DNA from: Mesodorylaimus sp. YZB2_4
Taxonomy: Eukaryota > Nematoda > Enoplea > Dorylaimida > Dorylaimidae
Direction of reading: 5' to 3'
DNA: 64,000 bases
Assembly: GCA_030248295.1 (NCBI GenBank)
Contig: JASANH010001668.1
Coordinates: forward strand, 62,001-126,000
Shown: positions 43,086 to 53,900 of the stretch, piece by piece
Numbering within the stretch: position 1 is the stretch's first letter
How the letters are laid out: each line of letters begins with the position of its first letter
Position numbers and translations under genes: made by a program
Notes under the pieces: generated by a model
Database searches by the model: none
What the model saw: the letters and a program-made list of their open reading frames with translations, nothing else
Told to the model about the DNA's origin: nothing

Positions 43086-45387
43086 TCAACACAACTCCTT
43101 GGGTGGCGGCCGAACAGGAATATGACTCGCAGACAAAAATTCTTTCGCTTCAAACGCTTGAAGCTCCTCCTGAGTCAACGAATTTTTATCACTATAAACC
43201 AGATTTGTGTTTTCTTTGCGTTGCGAACTTGCTGACTTCGTTTCAAGAGACGCTTTGAAGGAAAAATTTGACGGGCCTGATGATTTTGAATTATTGGGTG
43301 CACGATTCCGATCATTTTGGATTTGAAATGAAAAATCAGGTTTTGTAGTTTGAGAAGTTTCTTTCACATTTCTTGCCTTTGGCGGTTGCAGAGCTTCTTT
43401 GAACGAAAATGAGGGTTTTGCTTCTGCACTGGCCATGCTTGAGCTTTTGTGGGCGAGGGCAGCAGGCGACTTATCATTGGCCACGTACGGCTTCAAGGAG
43501 ACGAGCTGCAACAGAGGCAATGCATTCTATGACCTGCAAGGGTCCACCATAAAACGCCGAGGCCAGCAGGTACTGTAACCAGCGCACCCAGGCGGCGGGG
43601 AAAGTGGGAGGTCGACGTCTCTGGGACAAAAACTCTGACTGGATCAAGACAAGTCTCGAGGCTACCTGCGAGTTATACATCAGCCGAAATGGCTGACGTC
43701 TCCCAGCCAGGGGAGAGTACTCCTGATCTCGCGACCGCCAGGAATGCTGGTTACAGTGCTAAAAGGATGTTTTTGCGGAGACCCAATGTGGCTATCACTG
43801 TCGCTGCCCAGGCACCCTCAATATGAACCCATCCCAGTCCCCTCCAGGCACCGTCCATCGCCCAACACAAGGTAGCACAGGGGATCACAGGACTTACTAA
43901 TAGGATGTCCCTGCAGGCAGAGACCCAATATGTATAGCACTGTCCTACTCATGCAGCCTATCCCCTCCAGACAGCATCTATTGCCTCACCCAATGTAGCA
44001 CAGGGGCATCGAGGGACTCACCATGTGCTGCGTGTCTGCTGGCGACATAGTAAGCAGGTGTGTCCAACGAAGGCGCATCCCGTCCATCAACGTTTTCACT
44101 TCCCTCTCCTGAAAACCAAAGCATCACTTCATTGTGCATTGTTGCAAGTAAAGTCGGAGCCCCTGGCCAGATGGTCTTCAAGGCCCCCTGTGCATTCATT
44201 ACCTCGGTTAGAACAGAATGATAGCATAATTGACCATAAAAAGTGTTGCGGAAAAAAGTTTTTCGCTTGAACTTTAAATTAAAACAGGCTGGATGAGACA
44301 ATCGGCCCCTCCGAAAGTTGCAGAACAAATGAAAAACCTAAAGAAAAATCAGAAGATTCCCCGACCTCTGAGCATGACTTACATAATCGTCCAGCTTTCG
44401 ACCAGCGCGAGCTTGATATGATCGAAACCGCAATTCTTCCGGGCTTAAATCGATGAATCCCAACATGCTCGGAAAATTTTTTAGGCCGTACGAAGAGAAA
44501 GGCCATTGAGCCGATTCGCGCCACTCGGCCATGTCCTGTTGGATGCGTCTCCTGAAAAGGGAATCTTGTTTTCCCCACCACCTTCCAGTCACTTACAACC
44601 AGACCCTAGTGCACCGTAACAACCAGGGCGGGGTAAGAGTAAACTCAATATGCAAATTTCCCGCCATCATCAATTTGAGCGATTTTAGCAGACAAAACAA
44701 CACCAGAAAATGGGACCACAATACGATTCTGAGCCAATCATCGTAGGGTAACCTTTTATCAGAAGACTTAGGGGGTATGGGCAAAAACATGCACAGGAAC
44801 CCTTGACAACTTTTTACCAAACTTATCCCCGGAGGACCCTCCGTAGACCCTGTTGCTCATACATGATATCCAAACCTATCCTGGGTCCAAAGCGGGGGAG
44901 CTGAACCTTTTCCTTCGATTTTTAAGGGTGCCCTACCTTACGGTCAAAGAGACACCAGCACTGACTGGCCTCCTGACGTACCCCCAACTTACAGTAAGCT
45001 TTCTTCATTCGTGACGCTTTCCGAACTTTTCCTTTGCCTGGCCACTGGTGCACACTCTTCCCGTTTCATCACCGACACATTTGACTGTTGAAGATCGACT
45101 CCCGCACCCGACACCAGCTCGGCAGCCGTGCTCGAAGCCAGAGCTAAATGGGGCGACACCCACCGAAATCGACCCTGATCTCGAAAAGCCGTCAAATCAC
45201 GAAAATGCGACGAGGGGGCGGGTCGATTGACCAAGCTCGAATTCGATCGATATCGACCAGCCGGGTGTGACTGGCCGTGCTCGCGACTGTAATTGTTCTG
45301 TGACTGAGGCAACGCGTCGATGTGCTCGAAACGACAGCTATCGCCGAAATGACACCCTCCAGATCGATAGTACCTGCACACAACCAT
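43086..45387 (-). CDS. NUP42: Nucleoporin NUP42 (NUPL2), 4 exons
   Basis: Cytoplasmic-face nucleoporin that works with GLE1 in mRNA export. Exons 44993-45387, 44383-44551, 44022-44108 and 43086-43505, phases consistent, 356 aa (human 423). It opens with one CCCH zinc finger (VCRYYRSGGCHFGDSCRFEH). Exons 2-3 carry the central helical region: DMAEWRESAQWPFSSYG, GFIDLSPEELRF (human GFTDISPEELRL) and VKTLMDGMRLRWTHLL. The last exon keeps three FSF motifs (PSFSFKEAL, PDFSFQIQN, SNFSFKASL) and the conserved GLE1-binding tail LTQEELQAFEAKEF with IPVRPPPKEL (human LTVEELEQFQSKKF, IPLKPPPLEL). Unlike the human protein it has no FG dipeptide outside the zinc finger. Intron 3 contains a hairpin MITE and a tandem duplication. 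Confidence 0.88.
43565..43760 (+). repeat. Dispersed hairpin repeat, fullest copy (in NUP42 intron 3)
   Basis: Bounded by ACTGTAACCAGC and GCTGGTTACAGT, near-perfect terminal inverted repeats, so about 195 bp in all. Inside are GACAAAAACTCTGACTGGA, a palindromic core with stem TCAGCC/GGCTGA (43678-43698), and GACGTCTCCCAGCCAGGG. No coding potential, consistent with a non-autonomous DNA transposon. Confidence 0.75.
43763..44021. repeat. Tandem duplication (~125-bp unit) at the NUP42 intron 3 donor
   Basis: Two adjacent units, about 43763-43898 and 43901-44021, share GAGACCCAAT, TCCCCTCCAG, CACCC/GCCCA then AATGTAGCACAGGGG-like blocks. The upper unit ends at the real 5' splice site of exon 3. 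The lower unit carries a matching GTAAGTCC about 125 nt further into the intron. Confidence 0.65.
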
Positions 45388-46208
45388 CGTCAATATCCAA
45401 CGACCAACACCAAATCGAGATAAATCAGTCGAAACGAGGTTTAACAAAACAGTGTGTCCTCGACAAGTAGAAATCGATCGAGACTAATTATCGATTCGAC
45501 AAAACAATCGGCCTGCAAACGGAAAACCAGCGCCTGAATTTGATAGCAGCAAAATCACCACCCGTGCCTAGACTCGATCGAGGCTCGCACACGCCACTAC
45601 GCGCTACTAGCAGACAACTTTCACATAACATTCGAAACGGCGGGTATGTTAAATTTTAAAATCACCCATTGTAACATACAAATTTACCCCCTAAACTGCA
45701 GCTTGATGAAATCGTAACAAAAACCACACTTTTTACGCCAACTTCTGTAACCACTTTATTGAAACTCGCCGCATTCACTGACGTCACGTCCAAATAGAAA
45801 AAACACGCATTGCCAACAGAGGCGGTCGATTCCAAGTGTCCTCCAGAACCCAATGTGACACAAAGCATACCTGATGACTGACAGAACTGCTCAACGATCG
45901 CTCACGCACGAACATAGGTAATACAGAAGGCAGGCTAGTACAGCTATAGAGTAATATGCCGGTGCCCCATAGCCACACCTCGCCCGCAGTCAACACATCT
46001 ACCCATCTCGGACATAAAATGCATTATGTTCCACCGTAAACTCATAAACTGGAAAATAAAGTTTAATTTGACATGGAATTGTTTCACGTTCTTACGTAAT
46101 ACTCTCCAAAAAAGTCAACCATTTTTTGTAAATCTACCCCAAAAAATTGCCAAAAAGTGTGAACCTAGCCAACCAACATGCACATGTAACCTAGGGGACC
46201 TATATTAC
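45388..46208. other. Intergenic between NUP42 and IDH
   Basis: About 820 bp between the start of NUP42 and the stop of the IDH gene, both on the minus strand. The stretch 45460-45500 is rich in ATCGAT. On the minus strand an AATAAA reads at about 45755-45760, 450 bp past the IDH stop, a candidate poly(A) signal. Nothing coding was seen. Confidence 0.5.
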
Positions 46209-48760
46209 CTAAGCAACAGCGTAGGCAGCCGATTTAGTATCCTCGTTCAACTTGGTATCCAAATCTTGTTTGATAGCATCCAAAAAGTCCTCGGTGTGCA
46301 AGTACATGCCTTCTTTCACGCTAAAATACAAACATTCAGTCAACTTTGAAATAAAAATTGACACACACTCACTTTTTCAATCCGTGAATACACGCAGCCA
46401 AATCTTTCGTCATTTTTCCAGATTCGATCACATCTACGCAGGCTTTTTCCACAGTTCGCGCAAACCTAAAGGACAATTGCAGTCAGCACCACTAAACCAA
46501 AAAATTAAATTTTCATACGTTTTAAGTTCCTTGTTTCCATCCAATTTGGCGCGATGTTCCAAACCACGGGTCCATGCGAAAATGCTAGCAACCGGATTCG
46601 TGCTGGTCTTCTTCCCCTTCTGATATTCTCGGTAGTGCCTGGTAACTGTTCCGTGAGCGGCCTCGGCTTCGATCGTCTTGCCGTCAGGGCATACAAGAAC
46701 ACTGGTCATAAGACCCAGTGAGCCGTAACCTGCAAAGAAATCATAAATGGGCCAAGGGTCGAACCAGCACAGCCATCGAATTTTTTTGAAAACGTAGGTT
46801 TAGATCCAGTCCGTTTTAAATGCTTGGTTAGCGACCAAATGTGGCACTCTTCCTCCACTTATCCATCTCCTTTTTTATTGCTTGCCACCAGCGGCCGCTT
46901 AAAACTTTGTTTGACCACTGCCCCGGCAGGAAAGGGCGAGAATGGACAAAAACTCCGACTGGAGCAGGCAATACCAGCGGCTAAAACATCAACCCGACGG
47001 GTTGACGTCTCCTGGCCAAGGGAGATCGGTTAGTCTCTCCTACTCACTCGCCAGGGCACGCTAGTATAAGCTTGCACTGTCCGAGGGAGGATAACCACTA
47101 CGCAGCCGTCATGAGAGACCCACCTACTTTTAAAATGTTCGCCAACTTGTCAATCTGACCTTCAACTCGCTCGCCCATTAACTCATCTAAACATACCTTG
47201 CGCGACGATGTCAGACTGCACATCGCCATCGTAGTTCTTGCAGGCCCAAATAAATCCACCACTCGATTTCAACACTTGCGCCACCATATCGTCGATCAAT
47301 CGATGCTCGTACCAGATTTTCAAGTCGTCAAACTTCTTCTTGTATTCGCTGTCGAAGATTTCTTGGAAGATGTCCTTGAAACGACCATCGTACCGTTTTA
47401 GAATTGTATTTTTCGTGCTCATATACATGGGCCATTTCTTCATCAAAGCGTATTCGAAGCAGCTGTAGGCGAAACCGCGGATGGCCTGAAACGATTGCAT
47501 TCTGTTGTCATGCCACCTCTATCACCCGACAGTGGGGATCGTCAAGGACAGTCCACTTACCTCGTCCGTGTTGTACATTCCCATCCCGACTCCACCAGTG
47601 TTCTCGAAATGAAACACTTCCATGCGCGTCGGCTGCGAACCATCGTCAGGCGTGAACAACATTTCGAACTTGCCTTTCTTGTCCACCACAAAATCCGTCG
47701 CTTTGTACTTCAATCAAAAAAAAACCTCGTCAGTTCAGAACTGGACCAGGTCACCAAGGCGATACTTACTTGGTCGCCGAATGCGTGCCTTCCGATGATG
47801 ATGGGCTCCTTCCATCCAGGCACCAAACGTGGAATCGTCTTGCAAATGATTGGCTCACGGAAAACAGTGCCGCCCAAAATGTTCCTGATCGTCCCGTTTG
47901 GACTCAACCACATTTTCTTCAATTTGAATTCTGAAAACACACCGAATCTTTTTAGTCAAGATTCTTACTCGCGCGTGTTTCCGCAGTTTACTACTCTCCA
48001 CATGTTGTCTTGACATCGGTCCAAATTCCTAGCCTTCAGCATGGCATACACACGGAATCTTCCATTTCGTCGACCCCACCCGAAGCCCCGCCCATCATCA
48101 GGTTGTTGGTGTAGTGACATGGAAATACCAGTTTGGTCTAGACGAGGCAGGCAGGACATAAGTAAACACCAGGCCTTTCGATTGACCCCCTTTAACTCAA
48201 ACAATGCTTGCTTGCGTAAAATTCGCCAGTTTACCTTCGACTCGAGCCTCGTCCGGTGTAATCGTAGCACATTTTATGCCCACGTTGTACTTGAGGATAG
48301 CATGGGCTGCGTCCACGGTCACCTTGTCGTCCGTTTTGTCCCGATTGGGCAGACCCAAATCGAAGTACAAAATATTCAAGTCCAAATACGGCAAGATCAG
48401 CTGAAACACAACGATCGGTCGTGATCACATGCTTGCATGCAGTCGAGGACGTACCTTCTTCTTGATCTGATCCCATATTATACGAGTCATTTCATCACCG
48501 TCCAAATCAACAACGGGGTTCTTTACTTTGATTTTTTGCTGTTGGCGACCTGAAGCAACACAAAATTGTGAAATTTCTTGCCACAATTGAAACAGAACTT
48601 CTTTTTAGTAAAACAGCAGAGACTTACCAGACGCGAATCGTTTTTGTTGCTGATTTCCCGCCGATGACGAGTTGGCGAATAAATCGGTCGACGATGCAGC
48701 AGAGGCCATCATGGCCGCGCAACGATTCAAGACAGCACGAGTTTGGGATACCAAAGCCAT
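46209..48760 (-). CDS. IDH2: NADP-dependent isocitrate dehydrogenase, mitochondrial type, 9 exons
   Basis: Oxidatively decarboxylates isocitrate to 2-oxoglutarate and makes NADPH. Exons 48628-48760, 48455-48549, 48235-48400, 47770-47930, 47561-47707, 47197-47485, 46519-46729, 46373-46465 and 46209-46320, phases consistent, 468 aa (human IDH2 452). The first ~44 residues ([18 protein letters not shown] to KRFASG) are rich in Arg, Ser and Ala and almost free of acidic residues, as in a mitochondrial presequence. The family starts at [19 protein letters not shown]. Substrate and metal residues are in place: [28 protein letters not shown] with its catalytic-region Arg, [30 protein letters not shown] in two parts with the Asp metal ligands in YDGDVQSD, and [12 protein letters not shown] for NADP binding. 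There is no peroxisomal SKL; the end is AAYAVA. Internal Met17/18 could allow a shorter cytosolic form. Confidence 0.95.
46880..47085 (+). repeat. Dispersed hairpin repeat in IDH intron 6
   Basis: Contains GACAAAAACTCCGACTGGA, GCAGGCAA, the core TCAACCCGACGGGTTGA (46989-47005), GACGTCTCCTGGCCAAGGG and a CTCTCCTACTCACTCGCCAGGG end. It lies antisense to the gene and accounts for most of the 467-nt intron, while the introns around it are 53-75 nt. Confidence 0.75.
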
Positions 48761-49277
48761 TTTTCCCGAAAACTTTGTTCAAAGCGGCGAACGAGAGAAA
48801 TTCTTGTCTTTAAAAGAAGTACAAGATCAATTTATACAAAAATATCAGAGTTTGAACATCGGAAAGTTAAAATCACCGATAGGCAACTCGTTTGCCAAAC
48901 CGCCCGTCTCGAGCGAAAACTTGACGCTCGTGTGCCGACTAGTTGGGCAAACGCGCGCAGAAAAGCGGCAATGCCGGTCGAAAAGGAAAACTCCACCCGA
49001 CCGGAAAAAAGGGCAGCTAAAGAAGGACGTCAAAACTACGTCAGCATTAGGTACGAAAATTGGTGCCAAAATACGTCGCACAAATTCTTGCCCCTGGCAA
49101 GTCGTTGCAAAGACAAATCTCGCCAAAAATTTTCACTCAGAAACGGGACAAATGTCCAATGTATCAAAAGCTGCTGAACAGAAAGGACATCGCTTACTGC
49201 AAGATAAAACGTCGCCCATTTCCTCCTTACACGCAACAAACTCTCCTAAACGTCTTCGCAAAGACGTCACTCGTTGA
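48672..49277 (+). CDS. Candidate small basic protein overlapping the IDH start, antisense
   Basis: Not recognised. An open frame of 201 codons runs from inside IDH exon 1 out through the IDH 5' flank on the opposite strand; internal ATG at 48714 ([13 protein letters not shown]). The product would be strongly basic with several Ser-Pro sites (GKLKSPIGNSF, TSPISSLHATNSPKRLRKD). The overlap with IDH coding sequence is at its 5' end only; the rest has no other gene. Either a divergently transcribed small gene or a chance frame in A-rich DNA. A second overlapping frame in another phase (48743-49177) weakens the case. Confidence 0.25.
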   Translation: MANKSVDDAAEAIMAAQRFKTARVWDTKAIFPENFVQSGEREKFLSLKEVQDQFIQKYQSLNIGKLKSPIGNSFAKPPVSSENLTLVCRLVGQTRAEKRQCRSKRKTPPDRKKGQLKKDVKTTSALGTKIGAKIRRTNSCPWQVVAKTNLAKNFHSETGQMSNVSKAAEQKGHRLLQDKTSPISSLHATNSPKRLRKDVTR

Positions 49278-50940
49278 TACGCTGATATGTACCTCACGCA
49301 GAATTCGGCATTCTTATCGTCTCTTGGTGCTAGTTCACGTAGCGCAACGCGCCAAGCGTCTGATAAAACTAGCGCGGAAAAAAGGTTTTTGATGGACGCG
49401 AACAGACGGGTTTAGACTATACTTCGTCGAAACACGTGACTAGAGACGATTTGCCACGTGTCCGCCACACAACTTATATGCCTTCGCTACCTCCTTACAA
49501 CTTTGCTGAAAACGGAAAATACATCTAGAACTTAAGTTTCTTAATTGGCAATCTTCTCCTTAGATTATGAATTCTTTAGCACTAAAGCCGAACAGAAAAC
49601 TCATCTTAGAACATTGCAAATTAAGGAAATGTTTATTACATACTTCCTTACGGAGGAAATTTGAATTAATCTTTGGACTTATTTAGCATACGTGTACACG
49701 AAAACTATCTTGAAGACAGCTATACCTACATACACGAACTTCAGCCAGACTGCAAACTTCAAAAGACTGAAAATGAACGAAACCACCCGACCTTTAAGAA
49801 AGAAGAAAAGCTAAGAAAAAAATTATGCCAACTCTCTTAAGCCACGCCCACCGCGCACACTCCGACAAAACCTGAGCATCAATGGTTTGAGCGGAAAGTT
49901 TGAAACGCGAAACATCTCAGATAATTAAAGCAACGAAAGTTTATAAACATGATGAGAGGAATTTTCAGTAGAAACAGCAATGACGTCTTTAATCCCCTTC
50001 CGATTGGCCTTCTCAAGCAAAACCCTATAATCGAAGCTTCCATTCAATCGGACTTGATTGTTGCCCTTTGTTGTATGTGTGTATGGCCACTTATAAGACA
50101 CTGTTGCTAATGATGTCGTCGCCATGAAAAGTCAGTCATAAAGTTTTGCAAAGCTTTCTACAACGTTCTTCAGCCGTAGACTGCCTTTTGCAGAACGAGT
50201 TGAGGCTGTGGGATTCGAACCCATTCCACTGGACGGCATGTTACACTCATTTGCATGTTTTGAGGATGTAGCCTGCATCAAATAGGATCGTTTGCGAATC
50301 CCTTTTCTTAGTTACCATGGTCACGCAGTGGCAGTGGAGATGTGTATGTTTGGCTGTCATCGATCAGCACCCAGTATGGGCAGATGGTGTTGAGTCCAGT
50401 GGCTGTCCGTGGGGATGGCTTTCCCTTTCTTCCCCTTCTCACTGCGATGAAAACTGGGGCTGGCGCGGATGGAATCGATATGGGGGCTGGGTGCGACAGG
50501 GGGCGCCCGCGCGGCCGCCCCTTCGTTCGTCGTCTTTCATTTACGCAGTCTGCATCGTACATGGTCGGTAGGACAACAGCTGCTCCCACAGCCCGAGCAG
50601 AAAAGTGCTCCCCCGGGCAACGCAGACGAGATTATTGGCCTTGGATTGGTTCGTAGTCAGCTGTTAGTGTCAAACGGGACACGGCACAACAACTGACCAG
50701 GCCGGTGCTCACCTTCACCCATTGATTGTCTTGTTGACTGGAACCCCCTCAAACGTGGCACAAACCACTTTCTCCCTTACTCACTCTTGGGCGGCTTGTT
50801 TGTGCATCTGATAGAAATCATCCAGTTCATTGTCGATCGAGTTTACAAATGCCACATTCGTGTACTTTGGCAGTGAAAAATTAAATAAACTATTTGGAAG
50901 GAACTTTTATTCTTTGGGACTAAATCGTTGAATTGAGAAA
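49278..50940. other. Intergenic upstream of the SLC16 gene
   Basis: No supportable gene. A GC-rich segment at about 50330-50640 is open in several frames on both strands, as expected of GC-rich DNA, and none resembles a known family. A B-box-like GGGTTCGAATCCCA reads on the minus strand near 50208-50222, without a matching A-box. The promoter of the transporter should lie in the last few hundred bases. Confidence 0.45.
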
Positions 50941-53900
50941 ATGGCGATTGGTGGAGGAGGCTCGAAATCGAGGCGCAATAAAGAGGAGTTGGAGGAGGAT
51001 GAGGAATATGTGGTGGTGCCACCTGACGGAGGATGGGGCTGGATGGTGGTCCTGGGCTCATTCCTAATCCATGTAATCGCCGATGGCATTAGTTACTCGT
51101 TCGGCGTGGTCATCAAAGAGTTGTTGGTGGAATTCAACGAAGGCAAAGGACCCACTTCTTGGATTGTATCTATTCTTATTGGGGTTACCTTGGCCTCTGG
51201 TAAGTTTGTCCCCCTCGCTCACGGATTGCCCTGATCCTATGAGCACAACCCACTCACGTTGCCTAAGCTCTCCTTCAGCTTCGCATCAATTCTGCTTTTG
51301 AGCCGCATGACTTGAAACTGAGTACATTTCTCACGTGCTTTAAAAAAGTTGAAAAAAGGATGAAGGAAAGAAGACTGGGCCGATGCGTGAGATAATATTT
51401 CACTTCTGACACCAGCCCCAACCGCAATTTTCTTGTTTCTACTCGCTGAAGCGCACTGTTCCAAATGAAAAGGTCAGTTTCTTTGCCGAGGTTGAGAAAG
51501 TCACAAGTCTAGGAAACTCTGTCAGAAAGTAAAACTTCCAGCGCGAAAATTTTATCTAAGCCCAAATTCCGTTCACCTGAAAGAAAATTTATGCATCAGT
51601 AGCTCTTCTTGTCCATTCTTTTCATATTTAGTCAGTTTTTTGCTTGAGTCTGTTTTTCCCTGTTGTGACTGACTCTGTCAGATCTCTGAACAGCAGTTAT
51701 TTCACAAAGGTTTCATTTGGAAGCTTCTACTGGCCTGAATCATACATATACACAGAAAAATCTGGAGGTTTTTACCATGGTCTGTATTTTTTGCGCACGT
51801 TTTTCTCTCATCACGCAACAATCATTATAAAAATGCATAAGCATTCCTATTAGGCGCGGGAAATTCAAATATTTGAAATCTGTCTTAATTATGTCTGACT
51901 GTTTCGACTGTGTTTTTGCAGGTCCTATCGCCAGTGCAATAACGAATCGTTTCGGATGTCGGAGCACGACTATGGTGGGCGGTGTAATCGCAACGGCCGG
52001 GTCATTCCTAAGCTACTTTGGTAGAAGTGTATTTTTTCTAATCATCACCATGGGCGTCATTACAGGCGAGTATTGAAAATTTACTTTTTTTATCTTTTCG
52101 TCAGTTAGCTAATGCACGTGTGCTGACGTAAGGGTCGCTTTGGTCCCTTATCTCGACTCGTCTTAACACATAATGGCCTCTGCTGGCCGAGGCTTGTACT
52201 TATCTCTTGTATAAACATTCTTCCCAAGTTTGACTCTCATCTGATGGATGTGCACGCAGCAAATTTCGATGCTTAGAGCCAAAGATAAGACGACCTTCCT
52301 GCACGCAATCGGCTCGGCTTGAGAGAAGGCATTCAATTAGGCTCTTTTGATAGATTAAAAGTGTCTCGAGTGCCATTAGTCTAATCGATGTTGGTCAAAC
52401 TGGTCCATACACTGCCAGTTTATTTTTACCTCTGCAAGATTGCTGCTCATCGGGGACTGTTTGGCTTGATGAGACTCGTGTGATCTGCACTCTGAGCGTC
52501 GAATTTCAATGGCTGGATTTTGCCATTGTGCTGCAGTGGAAGGTGGAAAATGCTTAGTGATAGCCTGATAAACTAATGCACAGTGGCATGAGACTGGTCC
52601 AAAGGGCAGGAAAGACTGATCCGTGTTTGTCGGGGTCAAATGTCAGAGATCGCCTGACAATGAACTTGCTACTAGCTGAACCTTGTCAAGTCGATGGAAG
52701 TGGCAGCAGATTTATGATAAGCTGACCCTGAACTCCATTAAGCTGCTAAATTGTTTCCAAACCTGAATACTTCAAAGCTTTTTAAACTACTAGTTTCTTT
52801 TCCTTTTTATTCCCTTCTCTCAACATCACCTTCGAGCTAGCCAATATTCTTATCTTATCTCACCAAACTCTACACACTGTCGATGTTGCTAATCGGCACT
52901 TTTGATCTGGCTTTGGCCAAAATTTTTCCGTCTAACGTTTCCGGCCTCTTTTGCTCAAGTACTCGAGTGCCGAGCGCTTGAGCAGGAGTGGATAGGCTGA
53001 CTAGAAGTTATACAGTGCACTCGTGGTGGGTGAAATCAAAATGTGAGTAAAATGAAAAAGGACGGACGTCAAAAGTCAATTTCTTTTGTTATTCTAGACA
53101 CCACTCGAATGAACATACGTTTACTTTTCTCATGTCCAAACTTATCATGAAAAGCAGCTTTTTTCCGTTTCCATTATGTCTCTTCCAGTCGAATTATTAA
53201 AAACGAGTTTCAACTTTGGTATCGCCATGAAATTTAGGCCTTGGTGACAGGATTTATCCGGTTCGATCGACTCGTCGGCCTATCTGCTCTTGTCATCAGG
53301 AGAAAACCGATGTAACGAGCACAAAAGACCAGGCGAGATTAATTATAGCAAGTACAAAATGTATGAAATATGACTAGCCATTAAAAACTCTTCAATCTAA
53401 ATGGAACCGGAAATGTGCATATTTGAGGTGGGGAAGAAATGTTTGCCCACGTGCGCACCGAATGTCTAGTCAGAAGGCAGATTGGGCTCGGCTCGGTTGG
53501 AGACGAAAGGTTTTTGCAGCACGAAACAGACGGATGGAAAACATACGACGTGTCTCCATGCTCATTTGCACTTTTTTTAATTGTTTTTCGAGCCATATGC
53601 AATTTAGGACATTTCCATGCATAAGGGTTGTTTGCCAGCTGCCGCGTGATTGTTTTTCACCTGATCACTCAGACAGGAAATAGCATTGGCCTAGTTTGAA
53701 CAAGGTGGCATTTTCTTGGCATACTTAGTTTGTTTTGGACAAGTAATTTGCACCCGAGATCTTGTATGACTCACAGACCCAGGCTGGCAACAAGGAAGGT
53801 CTTCCCGCGTGGGCGTGTAAACTAGAAGTTCTGCAAAATGAAAAAGCGATGGGAGAAGGAACCAGCCACTGGCAAAGTGCAAATGTTTGACAAGTTTTGG

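Noticed and set aside
43565..43760. Hammerhead ribozyme within the hairpin repeat
   Set aside because: I looked for the CTGATGA ... GAAA core with three stems; only loose partial matches such as TTGATG occur.
50200..50300. tRNA gene suggested by GGGTTCGAATCCCA on the minus strand
   Set aside because: No A-box at the right distance and no closing acceptor stem.
50308..50700. Gene in the GC-rich segment, open in several frames
   Set aside because: All frames on both strands are open because of base composition; none resembles a family, and KGRPRGRP there is a chance AT-hook look-alike.
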